Assembly (NCBI RefSeq): GCF_003696365.1
Contig: NZ_RFFM01000002.1
Coordinates: 186,001-250,000, forward strand
Direction: 5' to 3'
Source: Stutzerimonas zhaodongensis
GTDB taxonomy: Bacteria > Pseudomonadota > Gammaproteobacteria > Pseudomonadales > Pseudomonadaceae
DNA length: 64,000 bases
This document shows positions 47,933 through 56,136 of the stretch, one piece after another. Both the position numbers and the translations under genes were made by a program. The notes under the pieces are model-generated. The model saw nothing but the letters and a program-made list of their open reading frames with translations. It searched no databases and was not told the DNA's origin. Numbering within the stretch: position 1 is the first letter of the stretch; each line of letters starts with the position of its first letter.

Positions 47933-48192
47933 TAGCTTTCTCCACAGTACCCATCTCCGCTGTTGCGGACGAGGCGGCTACTTTAGAGACAGCCAAAGCG
48001 AACACCACTCGACCATAGTCTGGTTTTTATTTTGCTGTAATGCCCGTTCTAGACGCATTTGTTCGAATCTAGGGGAATTATAGAGACGCTCAATTCGAGC
48101 CATCGAAGAAGGCGATTACCAATGTTCCGAAGGAAAGACAAGACTGCATCTCAACAGAGAATAATTCTCGTATGAATCCAAAGGTGACACCC

Positions 48193-48417
48193 ATGATCAA
48201 GACCGTGACCTTCACCCTGATGCACTTTTGTATCGCCTTCTCGGTCACTTATGCCCTCACCGGCAGCCTAGCTGCCGGTGGCTTGGTGGCGGCGATCGAA
48301 CCGCTGTGCAACTCGGTGGGGTTCTACTTTCATGAAAAGATCTGGCAGCGTCTGGACAAGCGTCAGGCACCGCCCGCCGAGATCCCGGCCCATGCATGGT
48401 TGCATCATCAGGCTTGA
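48193..48417 (+). CDS. DUF2061 small membrane protein
   Basis: The product has 74 residues with two hydrophobic segments: MIKTVTFTLMHFCIAFSVTYALTG and GGLVAAIEPLCNSVGFYFHEKIW. The motif pair (H-F-x-x-A-F... and EPxxNxxxxxxHEKxW) is that of DUF2061. AAGGTGA lies seven bases before the ATG at 48193; the ATG at 48172 has no such site. The function is unknown. A perfect 10-bp inverted repeat with a 3-base loop (48258-48280) lies inside the gene. It is convergent with the histidine kinase gene 26 bp away. Confidence 0.85.
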   Translation: MIKTVTFTLMHFCIAFSVTYALTGSLAAGGLVAAIEPLCNSVGFYFHEKIWQRLDKRQAPPAEIPAHAWLHHQA

Positions 48418-48443
48418 TGATTGGTCTTTGATGGCGCGCTCTG

Positions 48444-49595
48444 TCAGGCGTCGTTGCCGACCACAGGCGAAGTGAGCGGTAAGGTCACGACGAAAACGGT
48501 ACCGGAATTGACGTGAGACTCCACCTCGATGCGTCCCTGATGGGCAGAGACGATCTCCCCCGCGATATATAAGCCCAGGCCCAGCCCAGCGCCCGGGCCC
48601 CGCTCCTGTGTTGCGTACTGGGAATGCCGGCTCATGGGGTTGAAGATATAGGGCAGTGCATCCTTGGCAATCGGATCGCCTTGATTTCGCACGGTAAACA
48701 CGGCGTGCCCACGCTTGGCCTGCAGACTGACCCTGATGGGTGAAGCGTCGCGACCGTGCTGAACCGCATTGCCGATGAGATTGGAAAAGACCTGTTCCAT
48801 GCGCGCCGCGTCGAATTGGCCTGTCAGCTCTGCACTCGAATCGAATACGATTTCGCACTCCGGATGATAAGCCCTTACCTCGTCGACCATGCTTTCGCAC
48901 ACAGCCACCAGATTGGTTTCTGCCAGTTGCACGGGTATCCCAGTGCCGATCTGAGAGCGAGTGAAATCGAGCAAGTCACTGACGATCTTGTTTGCGCGCT
49001 TTACGCTGGTATAGATACGCGACGCCATCTTGGTCTGCCGCGGCCCCAGGTCTTCGGTGAGCAGGAGCACTTCTGCACCTAGCAACACCGCGCCCAAGGG
49101 AGTTCTCAGGTCATGCCCCAGGATGCCCAGGAAAATGTTCTGCGATGCTCTGACCGCTTGAGAATAACGAGCGATGGATTCCGCAAGTGCCTGGTCGATC
49201 GCCTCGTTGAAGCGCGTCATGTCCTCGACTTCGAAATCGGTACCACTCTTGATCTGATTCAGCCACTGCATCAGCACACTGGAACGCAAGGCTCGGTATT
49301 CAGACACCATCTGTTCAAGGGAGAACCCGGCCAAAAGGCGGGTCACCGCATGGGTTTGTGCGGCGGTTTCGTCATCCTGGTCGGGGGAGTTGTTGCCTTG
49401 GGACTTGCCGATCCGTTCGGCGGTCGTCTGCTCGGAGTTCATGTCCGCGACGATTGCTTTTAGCATCTGTTCGGCGTGGTCGCGCAGATCGCTGGAATCC
49501 ATGGTCGTGGACGCCGGCACGATCGACTTGGCGAAGTCTTCCCATGCCTGCAGGATGGGCTCGAGATTGTCGAGAATGAACTGGGCAAGGCGCAT
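48444..49595 (-). CDS. Soluble orphan histidine kinase with RsbRD-like N-terminal domain
   Basis: The protein has 383 residues and no membrane segment, so it is cytoplasmic. The N-terminal about 150 residues are helical (LAQFILDNLEPILQAWEDFAKS; ARYSQAVRASQNIFLG) and resemble the RsbRD/RsbU N-terminal sensor fold. The dimerisation helix has phospho-acceptor His161 in GHDLRTPLGAVLLG. The ATPase has an N box (SNLIGNAVQHG) and G boxes (GPGAGLGLGLYIAGEIV). No response regulator gene is adjacent. The ATG at 49595 has GGAG nine bases upstream; the frame reaches 49718 but would cover a perfect palindrome likely to be regulatory. How it connects to an output is unknown. Confidence 0.85.
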   Translation of the reverse strand: MRLAQFILDNLEPILQAWEDFAKSIVPASTTMDSSDLRDHAEQMLKAIVADMNSEQTTAERIGKSQGNNSPDQDDETAAQTHAVTRLLAGFSLEQMVSEYRALRSSVLMQWLNQIKSGTDFEVEDMTRFNEAIDQALAESIARYSQAVRASQNIFLGILGHDLRTPLGAVLLGAEVLLLTEDLGPRQTKMASRIYTSVKRANKIVSDLLDFTRSQIGTGIPVQLAETNLVAVCESMVDEVRAYHPECEIVFDSSAELTGQFDAARMEQVFSNLIGNAVQHGRDASPIRVSLQAKRGHAVFTVRNQGDPIAKDALPYIFNPMSRHSQYATQERGPGAGLGLGLYIAGEIVSAHQGRIEVESHVNSGTVFVVTLPLTSPVVGNDA

Positions 49596-49685
49596 CGAGT
49601 AGAACTCCGCATATATGATCGGGACGTCAAACTCGACGCAGGGGCACTTTGAATTTGGGCACAAGAAGGCTGAGCGGAGTTGGCT

Positions 49686-49712
49686 AGCAGTTCCCGATGA
49701 TCGGGAACTGCT
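49686..49712. promoter_or_regulatory. 27-bp perfect palindrome upstream of the soluble kinase gene
   Basis: AGCAGTTCCCGAT (49686-49698) and ATCGGGAACTGCT (49700-49712) are exact reverse complements around one G. The 467-bp gap between the kinase gene and the hydrolase gene holds this and otherwise no clear gene, promoter or terminator. A one-base loop makes an RNA hairpin unlikely and favours a dimeric protein's operator. Confidence 0.6.
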
Positions 49713-50062
49713 GTGCAACCCAGGCTATATGTGACGCAGCGCACACTACCAGCTGACCGCCCACCGAAACGCAACCAGCCCGCTTGCTTGTGGTCAATGA
49801 TGGACCACCAGACCCGATGTTGCTCACTATTCGCACCGCCTCATATTTCAGAGTGAGCCGCAGGCCTAATCACTCGAGGTTCCGGGGGTGGTTGAAAACC
49901 TTCAGATGACGGTCAATACCCCGCTGGAGGGCCTTGTCAGCTCATCCGTTCCAAGCCATGTGGCAGTGGCGGTGATTACCGACACCCTGCAATTATTAGC
50001 AGCTGCAGCCAGGACCTACGACTTTGCCGTCCATGACGCGTTTCCTAAGAGAGTTAACTAAC

Positions 50063-51355
50063 ATGCGACAGCTGCTGTGCCTGACCGCGCTGCTGACCCT
50101 GATCGTAGCGCCCGCCCACGCCGCGGATATCAGCGCCGAGCAGTATGGCTACCCACTGCACAACCCCTTCGAGGCAACCATCGCCACGACGCCTGCAGCT
50201 TTACGTATCGAGGTGCCTTCCGATGATGATATCGACCAGGCCGACTACAGCCTGCGCCTTCGACCGGAGCGCGAATTCATCCTGCCGGAAAACTTCTGGG
50301 CGGTTAAAAGGCTGACCTACCGGCTGGCGAAGCAACCGGGCCCGGCACCATTGATGTTCATCATTTCAGGCACTGGCGGTAGCTTCTCGGCAGGCAAGAC
50401 CGAGGCGCTCAAGCGACTGTATTACGGCGCTGGGTACCATGTGGTGCAGCTCTCCTCACCGACGAGCTTCGACTTCATCGCAGCGGCTTCACGCTACGGT
50501 ACGCCGGGATACAGCCCCGATGATGCCAAGGACCTTTACCGTGTGATGCAGGCAGTCCGCGCGCGGCATCACGACCTGCCCGTCACCGAATTCAACCTCA
50601 CCGGCTATAGCCTCGGCGCACTCAACGCGGCATTCGTCAGCAAGCTCGACGAGACGCGGCAAAGCTTTAATTTCAAGCGGGTGCTGATGATCAACCCGCC
50701 GGTCAACCTCTACACATCGATCAAGAATCTCGACAAGCTGGTCCAGACGCGAGTCGAGGCCATCGACAGCACTACCACCTTTTATGAAGTAGTCCTGGAG
50801 AAGCTCACTCGCTACTATCGCCAGCAGGGCGCGATCAACCTCGACGAAGCGATGCTCTTCGATTTCCAGCAATCGGCGTTGCGCCTGACAGACGAACAGT
50901 TGGCCATGCTGATCGGCTCGGTGTTCCGCTTCTCCGCCGCCGACATCGCGTTTACCTCCGACCTGATCAATCGCCGCGGTCTGATCGTGCCGCCCGACTA
51001 CCCGATCAACGAAGGGACCAGTCTCGAGCCATTCTTCCGGCGCGCACTGCTCTGCGACTTCGACTGCTACATCACCGAGCAACTGATTCCTATGTGGCGT
51101 GCTCAGCAGGACGGCGGAAGCATGGCTCAGCTCATCCAACAGGTGAGCCTGTACGCACTTGAGGATTATCTGCGCGACAGCCCGAAGATTGGCGTGATGC
51201 ATAACGCCGACGACATCATCCTCGGAGCTGGCGACCTTGGATTTCTGCGCCGCACTTTTGGTGACCGAATGACGCTATACCCCCTTGGCGGCCACTGCGG
51301 CAATCTCGAATACCGGGTCAACGCCCACGACATGCTGGAGTTCTTTCGTGGTTAG
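50063..51355 (+). CDS. Secreted alpha/beta-hydrolase coupled to MlaA
   Basis: The product has 430 residues. A signal peptide (cleavage near APAHA-AD) sends it to the periplasm. The alpha/beta-hydrolase core has MFIISGTGGSFSAGKTEAL near the first strand-turn and the nucleophile elbow LTGYSLGALNAAF (GxSxG). A late Asp (HNADDIILGAGD) and the GGHCGNL histidine complete a plausible Ser-Asp-His triad. The natural substrate is unknown. Its last bases overlap the start of the MlaA-family gene (51348-51355), so the two are made together, which suggests a lipid or ester substrate in the envelope. The ATG at 50063 fits the signal peptide; the frame begins at 50024. Confidence 0.82.
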   Translation: MRQLLCLTALLTLIVAPAHAADISAEQYGYPLHNPFEATIATTPAALRIEVPSDDDIDQADYSLRLRPEREFILPENFWAVKRLTYRLAKQPGPAPLMFIISGTGGSFSAGKTEALKRLYYGAGYHVVQLSSPTSFDFIAAASRYGTPGYSPDDAKDLYRVMQAVRARHHDLPVTEFNLTGYSLGALNAAFVSKLDETRQSFNFKRVLMINPPVNLYTSIKNLDKLVQTRVEAIDSTTTFYEVVLEKLTRYYRQQGAINLDEAMLFDFQQSALRLTDEQLAMLIGSVFRFSAADIAFTSDLINRRGLIVPPDYPINEGTSLEPFFRRALLCDFDCYITEQLIPMWRAQQDGGSMAQLIQQVSLYALEDYLRDSPKIGVMHNADDIILGAGDLGFLRRTFGDRMTLYPLGGHCGNLEYRVNAHDMLEFFRG

Positions 51356-52118
51356 ACGATCCCTGCTTGCCGCGCTGGTGCTTGCCAGCGGCTTTGCCAA
51401 TGCCCAGACCGCCACCCCGGACGAGGACGGTTTCACCAATCCTCTGCGTAATCTTGAGTTCAACCCGGGCCTGGACCAGCGCGAGTTCGAACGGGCGACC
51501 TTCGACGCCCTGAATATCTACGATCCCTGGGAATCGCTGAACCGGCGTATGTACTACTTCAACTATCGCCTGGATCAGTGGGTGATGCTGCCGGCGGTGC
51601 GCGGTTATCGCTACGTCACACCTCGGGTCGTGCGTACCGGCGTGAGCAATTTCTTCAGTAACCTCGGTGAAATACCGACACTGTTCAACAGCGTGGCGCA
51701 GTTCAAGGGCGAGCGGGCCATGAGCACTACTGCACGTCTGCTGTTCAACACCATACTCGGCGTCGGCGGGATTTGGGATCCAGCGACTCGCATGGGTCTG
51801 CCCCGCCAAAAGGAAGACTTCGGCCAGACCCTCGGCTTCTATGGCGTTCCGCATGGACCCTATCTCATATTGCCTGCACTCGGACCGTCGAACCTGCGCG
51901 ACACCGCTGGCCAGGCAGTGGATTTCGGGGTTGAGCGGCAGGTCGATTACTTCAGCTACGCCGAAGCCAGCGGCGGCGAGTTCGGTCTCACGGCGTTGCG
52001 TCTGATCGACCTGCGGCATACCACCAATCTCCGCTACGGGCAGCTCAACTCGCCGTTCGAGTATGAAAAGGTACGTTACGTCTACACCCGTGCTCGGGAG
52101 TTGCAGATCGAGGAATGA
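51348..52118 (+). CDS. MlaA (VacJ) family protein without a lipobox
   Basis: MlaA removes misplaced phospholipids from the outer leaflet of the outer membrane and passes them to MlaC. The 256-residue product has the family core DPWESLNRRMYYFNYRLDQWVMLPAVRGY, then SNFFSNLGEIPTLFNSVAQFKGERAM and RQKEDFGQTLGFYGVPHGPYLILPALGPSNLRD. It starts with GTG at 51348, inside the hydrolase gene's last codons, with GGAG upstream. The signal peptide ends ANA-Q and has no cysteine, so it would not be lipidated as typical MlaA is. Other Mla genes are not here. Confidence 0.9.
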   Translation: MVRRSLLAALVLASGFANAQTATPDEDGFTNPLRNLEFNPGLDQREFERATFDALNIYDPWESLNRRMYYFNYRLDQWVMLPAVRGYRYVTPRVVRTGVSNFFSNLGEIPTLFNSVAQFKGERAMSTTARLLFNTILGVGGIWDPATRMGLPRQKEDFGQTLGFYGVPHGPYLILPALGPSNLRDTAGQAVDFGVERQVDYFSYAEASGGEFGLTALRLIDLRHTTNLRYGQLNSPFEYEKVRYVYTRARELQIEE

Positions 52119-52212
52119 TCGGATTGCCCGATACGAACCAAAAGGAATTCGCATCCTTCGTTCGGGCGACTCGCTTTACGCTTCGTCCATCCATAATTGA
52201 GGACGAGCCCCG

Positions 52213-53058
52213 ATGTCCACACGTGAAATCCTTGCCATCAGTACCGGTCGTGCGACATCCGACGGAGCCGGCGTACGCCTTACCCGTTTGTTCGGCGGCG
52301 CAGCCCCGGAGCGATTCGACCCCTTTCTCATGCTCGACGAGTTCGGATCGGATAACCCGGACGAATACATAGCGGGCTTTCCACCCCACCCACATCGCGG
52401 CTTCGAAACCATCACCTACATGATCGAAGGGCGCATGCGCCATGAAGATCATCTGGGTAATGTCGGCCTGCTGGAAAGCGGTGGCGTGCAATGGATGACC
52501 GCCGCCAGGGGCGTGATTCACAGCGAAATGCCAGAGCAGAAAAATGGCCTGATGCGCGGCTTTCAGCTGTGGCTGAACCTCCCTGCAGCAAGCAAGATGA
52601 GCGACCCGGACTATCGCGACTTCGCCCCTGCGCAAATACCTAAAGTCAGGCTGCCGTGCGGCATCGAGGCGGTGGTGATCGCAGGATGTTTCCGCGCCGA
52701 TGGCCTTGATCAACCGGGTGCAGTCGAGCGTCCAGATACCGACCCGCAGCTTTACGACCTTCAGCTACCTCCCGGCAGCGACATCGAGCCCACCCTTCCT
52801 GAAGGTCACCGGCTGCTGCTTTACGTGTTCGAGGGGGAGGTTTCAGTGAGCGGAGAGACAGTTGCCAAGAACCAGCTGGCCAGACTCTCGGACGAAGGCG
52901 CGCTGCGCCTCTCATCAGCCAGCGGCGCCCGGGTTCTGCTGCTGGCCGGGCGCCCGATCGAAGAGCCGATCGTTCAATACGGTCCCTTCGTGATGAACAG
53001 CCGTGAGGAGATAGAGCAAGCCCTGCGTGACGTGCGCGAGGGTGTGTTTACAGACTGA
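52213..53058 (+). CDS. Pirin-family protein
   Basis: This is a 281-residue bicupin. The N-terminal cupin has HPHRGFETITYMIEGRMRHEDHLGN with the His/Glu metal-ligand set (GFPPHPHRGFET and EGRMRHEDH), then GGVQWMTAARGVIHSEMPE. The second cupin is less conserved and ends PIEEPIVQYGPFVMNSREEIEQALRDVREG. Pirins bind iron; some have quercetinase activity or interact with central enzymes, but the role in this organism is unknown. It follows the MlaA gene by 94 bp. Its 3' end overlaps the convergent lpxL by 11 bp. Confidence 0.92.
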   Translation: MSTREILAISTGRATSDGAGVRLTRLFGGAAPERFDPFLMLDEFGSDNPDEYIAGFPPHPHRGFETITYMIEGRMRHEDHLGNVGLLESGGVQWMTAARGVIHSEMPEQKNGLMRGFQLWLNLPAASKMSDPDYRDFAPAQIPKVRLPCGIEAVVIAGCFRADGLDQPGAVERPDTDPQLYDLQLPPGSDIEPTLPEGHRLLLYVFEGEVSVSGETVAKNQLARLSDEGALRLSSASGARVLLLAGRPIEEPIVQYGPFVMNSREEIEQALRDVREGVFTD

Positions 53059-53998
53059 CCGGTTTCTTGGGTCGTTTGCGATACAGACTCGGCTCGCCTT
53101 CCGGGCGAGTCTTGAAACGGCGGTGAGCCCAGAGATACTGCTCAGGATGCTGCCGTACTGCGTCCTCCACCCAGTCATTGATGCGGCGGCAGTCGGCCTC
53201 CTCGCTTTCACCCGGAAAATCAGCCAGCGGCGGATGGATCACCAACCGGTAGCCTGACCCGTCTGCAAGACGCTCTTGGGTGTAGGGAACCACCCGCGCT
53301 CTACCCAACCGTGCGAACTTGGTGGTTGCTGTCACTGTTGCCGCGTTGATGCCGAACCAGGGCACGAACAGGCTTTGCTTGCGACCATAGTCCTGATCGG
53401 GCGCATACCAGATCGCTCGACCGGCCCTTAACACCTTGAGCATGGCTCTGACGTCTTCACGCTCGATAGCGCTGGCATCTAGGTTGTGCCGCTCTCGACC
53501 TCTGCGCTGGACGAAATCGAATACAGGATTCTTGTGCTCGCGGTACATGCCATCAATGGTGTGTCGTTGACTGAGCAAAGCCGCGCCTATTTCCAGGGTA
53601 GTGAAATGCAGCGCCATCAGGATCACACCCTGCCCTTCGGCCTGGGCTTGCTGCAGATGCTCGAGCCCCTCGATATGCGCCAGCCGCTGCAGTCGGGACT
53701 TGGGCCACCACCAGCTCATCGCCATTTCGAAAAAGGCGATTCCGGTCGAAGCAAAGTTGGCGCGCAGCAGGCGCTCGCGCTCGTTCTCGTTCATTTCCGG
53801 GAAACACAGCTGCAAGTTGCGACGCGCGATGTGCCGCCGAGAGCGGGCAAAGCGGTACATCAATTCGCCGAGGCCACGCCCCAAAAGCAACAGCAGACGA
53901 TACGGCAGTTGCACAACCAGCCACAGCAAGCCGAAGCCCAACCATAACGGCCAGTAACGCGGATTCATAAATGCACGACTAAAACGGGGGCGATCCAT
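53048..53998 (-). CDS. lpxL: Lipid A biosynthesis acyltransferase LpxL
   Basis: This is a late acyltransferase adding a secondary acyl chain to Kdo2-lipid IVA at the inner membrane. The 316-residue product has an N-terminal membrane helix (about 18-40) and the catalytic H-x4-D/E motif as HFTTLE with His131 and Glu136. RDYGRKQSLFVPWFG-like residues (WYAPDQDYGRKQSLFVP) and DWVEDAVRQHPEQYLWAHRRFKTRPEG are typical. It lies divergent from minC, the same arrangement as in P. aeruginosa (lpxL1-minC). The ATG at 53998 is chosen; the longer frame to 54037 has no ribosome site. Confidence 0.92.
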   Translation of the reverse strand: MDRPRFSRAFMNPRYWPLWLGFGLLWLVVQLPYRLLLLLGRGLGELMYRFARSRRHIARRNLQLCFPEMNENERERLLRANFASTGIAFFEMAMSWWWPKSRLQRLAHIEGLEHLQQAQAEGQGVILMALHFTTLEIGAALLSQRHTIDGMYREHKNPVFDFVQRRGRERHNLDASAIEREDVRAMLKVLRAGRAIWYAPDQDYGRKQSLFVPWFGINAATVTATTKFARLGRARVVPYTQERLADGSGYRLVIHPPLADFPGESEEADCRRINDWVEDAVRQHPEQYLWAHRRFKTRPEGEPSLYRKRPKKPVSL

Positions 53999-54100
53999 CA
54001 GCAAGCTCGAACCGATAAAAGCGGGCATTCTAGCCACAAATCACCTGCCGATGCGGCTGCGTCTCGATGCACGGCATCCATCCGATACCGCCGCGAATAC

Positions 54101-54129
54101 TTGCAGCCTGCGATCCGCCCCGTTATAAG
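54101..54129 (+). promoter_or_regulatory. Sigma-70 promoter of minC
   Basis: TTGCAG (54101-54106), exactly 17 bp, then TATAAG (54124-54129), 29 bp before the minC ATG. This is close to consensus at both boxes. Confidence 0.6.
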
Positions 54130-54158
54130 TCCTCGCCATTTACCGCAGCAGGCAGACC

Positions 54159-54890
54159 ATGAGCCAAGCCGATCATCTCGACCAAGCCCCTGTTTTCCAG
54201 CTCAAGGGCAGCATGCTCGCCATCACCATCTTGGAACTGGCGCAGAACGACCTGGAGCGTCTCGATCAGCAATTGGCTGTGAAGGTCGAACAGGCACCTG
54301 ACTTCTTCAACAACACCCCGCTGGTCCTCGCGCTGGACAAGCTACCCGCCGAGTGCAATCTCGACCTACCGGCGCTCATCGCGCTCTGCCGCAAGCGTGG
54401 CCTAAGGACACTGGCATTGCGGTCAGCCGATCCGCAGATCATAGGTGCGGCTGGTGCACTCGATCTCCCGGTCTTGCCGCCCTCAGGCGCCAAGGAGCGC
54501 AAGCTGGACCTCGCCAGCAAAACGCCCGCTGAACCTCCCAAGCCTGCCGAGCCGAGCTATCGGCCCACTCGCGTGGTGACCACTCCGATCCGCGGCGGTC
54601 AGCAGATCTACGCCAGAGACGGCGATCTGATCGTGCTGGCGGCCGTCAGCCCCGGCGCGGAACTTCTCGCCGATGGGAATATCCATGTGTACGGTCCCCT
54701 GCGTGGGCGCGCCCTGGCTGGCATCAAGGGTGACACCAACGCACGTATTTTCTGCCAGCAGCTGGCTGCTGAAATGGTCTCGATTGCCGGGCATTACAAG
54801 GTAGCCGAAGACCTGCGACGCGACCCACTTTGGGCCGAAGCCGTGCAGATGAGGCTATCCGGCGATGTGTTGAACATCACACGCCTTTAA
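54159..54890 (+). CDS. minC: Septum site-determining protein MinC
   Basis: MinC blocks FtsZ ring assembly away from midcell. The product has 243 residues. The N-terminal FtsZ-inhibiting domain ([27 protein letters not shown], about 13-39) is joined by a proline-rich linker (near 120-140) to the C-terminal beta-helix domain. That domain has [43 protein letters not shown] and [12 protein letters not shown], which bind MinD. It is the first of minCDE, with a good sigma-70 promoter upstream. Confidence 0.95.
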   Translation: MSQADHLDQAPVFQLKGSMLAITILELAQNDLERLDQQLAVKVEQAPDFFNNTPLVLALDKLPAECNLDLPALIALCRKRGLRTLALRSADPQIIGAAGALDLPVLPPSGAKERKLDLASKTPAEPPKPAEPSYRPTRVVTTPIRGGQQIYARDGDLIVLAAVSPGAELLADGNIHVYGPLRGRALAGIKGDTNARIFCQQLAAEMVSIAGHYKVAEDLRRDPLWAEAVQMRLSGDVLNITRL

Positions 54891-54981
54891 CGGATACTGC
54901 CGCGAATTTTCAAGCACCAAAACGGGCGCACTGTGAGCCGATTCGGCAACGGTCCCGACTTCATATTTAGGGTGAATCACC

Positions 54982-55797
54982 TTGGCCAAGATCCTCGTAG
55001 TCACTTCCGGCAAGGGTGGCGTCGGTAAAACGACTTCCAGCGCCGCCATCGGTACCGGCCTCGCCTTGCGCGGCCACAAGACCGTCATCGTCGACTTCGA
55101 CGTCGGTCTGCGTAACCTGGACCTGATCATGGGCTGCGAGCGTCGCGTGGTGTATGACTTCGTCAACGTCATTCAGGGCGATGCGACCCTCACCCAGGCA
55201 TTGATCAAGGACAAGCGTCTCGAAAACCTCTATGTCCTTGCCGCCAGCCAGACCCGCGACAAGGATGCACTGACTCTCGAAGGCGTCGGCAAGGTCATCG
55301 ATGAACTGGCTCAGAACTTCGAGTTCGTCATCTGCGACTCTCCTGCCGGTATCGAAAAAGGCGCTCATTTGGCGATGTATTTCGCCGACGAAGCCATCGT
55401 GGTGACCAACCCAGAGGTATCCTCGGTTCGCGACTCGGACCGTATGCTGGGGCTTCTGGCCAGCAAGTCGCGCCGCGCCGAAAACGGCGACGAGCCGATC
55501 AAGGAACATCTTCTGCTCACCCGCTACAACCCGGAGCGTGTGGTCAAAGGGGAAATGCTCGGCGTCGAAGACGTAGAAGAAATTCTCTCGATTCGCCTGC
55601 TGGGCGTAATTCCCGAATCGCAAGCGGTCCTCAAAGCGTCAAACCAGGGTGTGCCGGTCATTCTTGATGACCAGAGCGATGCCGGTCAGGCCTACAGCGA
55701 TGCCGTGGATCGTCTGTTGGGCAAGGAAGTGAACCATCGCTTCCTGGACGTGAAAAAGCAGGGCTTTCTCCAACGCCTGTTCGGAGGCCGCGAATGA
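54982..55797 (+). CDS. minD: Septum site-determining ATPase MinD (TTG start)
   Basis: MinD is the membrane-binding ATPase that recruits MinC and oscillates with MinE. The 271-residue product has the deviant Walker [10 protein letters not shown] (residues 10-18), then [18 protein letters not shown] and [13 protein letters not shown] (Walker B). The C-terminal amphipathic helix ([12 protein letters not shown]) is the membrane-targeting sequence. Translation starts with TTG at 54982, with AGGGTGA eight bases upstream. No ATG or GTG occurs at the family's usual start. It ends in an ATGA overlap with minE. Confidence 0.95.
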   Translation: MAKILVVTSGKGGVGKTTSSAAIGTGLALRGHKTVIVDFDVGLRNLDLIMGCERRVVYDFVNVIQGDATLTQALIKDKRLENLYVLAASQTRDKDALTLEGVGKVIDELAQNFEFVICDSPAGIEKGAHLAMYFADEAIVVTNPEVSSVRDSDRMLGLLASKSRRAENGDEPIKEHLLLTRYNPERVVKGEMLGVEDVEEILSIRLLGVIPESQAVLKASNQGVPVILDDQSDAGQAYSDAVDRLLGKEVNHRFLDVKKQGFLQRLFGGRE

Positions 55798-56051
55798 ACC
55801 TTCTCGACTTCTTTCGTGAACGCAAGAAGAAGGAAACGCCAGCCAATATCGCGAAGGAACGCCTGCAGATCATCGTCGCCCATGAGCGCGGCCAGCGGAC
55901 GCAGCCGGATTACCTCCCGGCACTGCAGAAAGAACTGGTCGAGGTGATTCGCAAGTACGTGAACATTGATAGCGACCAGGTTCAGGTAGCACTGGAAGAT
56001 CAGGGCAGCTGCTCGATCCTCGAACTGAACATCACCCTGCCTGATCGCTAA
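55794..56051 (+). CDS. minE: Cell division topological specificity factor MinE
   Basis: MinE stimulates MinD ATP hydrolysis and drives pole-to-pole oscillation. The 85-residue product has the membrane-binding, MinD-contacting N terminus ([33 protein letters not shown]) and the beta topology domain ([21 protein letters not shown]). It overlaps minD by four bases. The stop codon is held in the loop of a perfect hairpin (see 56039-56061). Confidence 0.95.
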   Translation: MNLLDFFRERKKKETPANIAKERLQIIVAHERGQRTQPDYLPALQKELVEVIRKYVNIDSDQVQVALEDQGSCSILELNITLPDR

Positions 56052-56061
56052 GCGATCAGGC
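56039..56061 (+). terminator. Hairpin with the minE stop codon as its loop
   Basis: GCCTGATCGC (56039-56048) and GCGATCAGGC (56052-56061) pair perfectly, with TAA, the minE stop, as the three-base loop. No T-run follows. It may slow ribosomes or protect the mRNA end rather than terminate transcription. Confidence 0.5.
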
Positions 56062-56095
56062 CAGGCAGCAGGTCAGCGTGTGCTGCACTGGCTCG

Positions 56096-56115
56096 TCGGC
56101 GACTTCGGTCGCCGA
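56096..56115 (+). terminator. TTCG-tetraloop hairpin between minE and the pseudouridine synthase gene
   Basis: TCGGCGAC (56096-56103), TTCG, GTCGCCGA (56108-56115): a perfect 8-bp stem with the very stable TTCG loop, followed by TGTCGTTTGT. This could be the real end of the min operon or a processing barrier before the next gene. Confidence 0.5.
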
Positions 56116-56136
56116 TGTCGTTTGTGGAATTCATAG

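Noticed and set aside
49906..50061. 51-codon frame ending just before the hydrolase gene
   Set aside because: The frame is open and ends neatly, but there is no ribosome site, no recognisable residues, and it is short enough to be chance.
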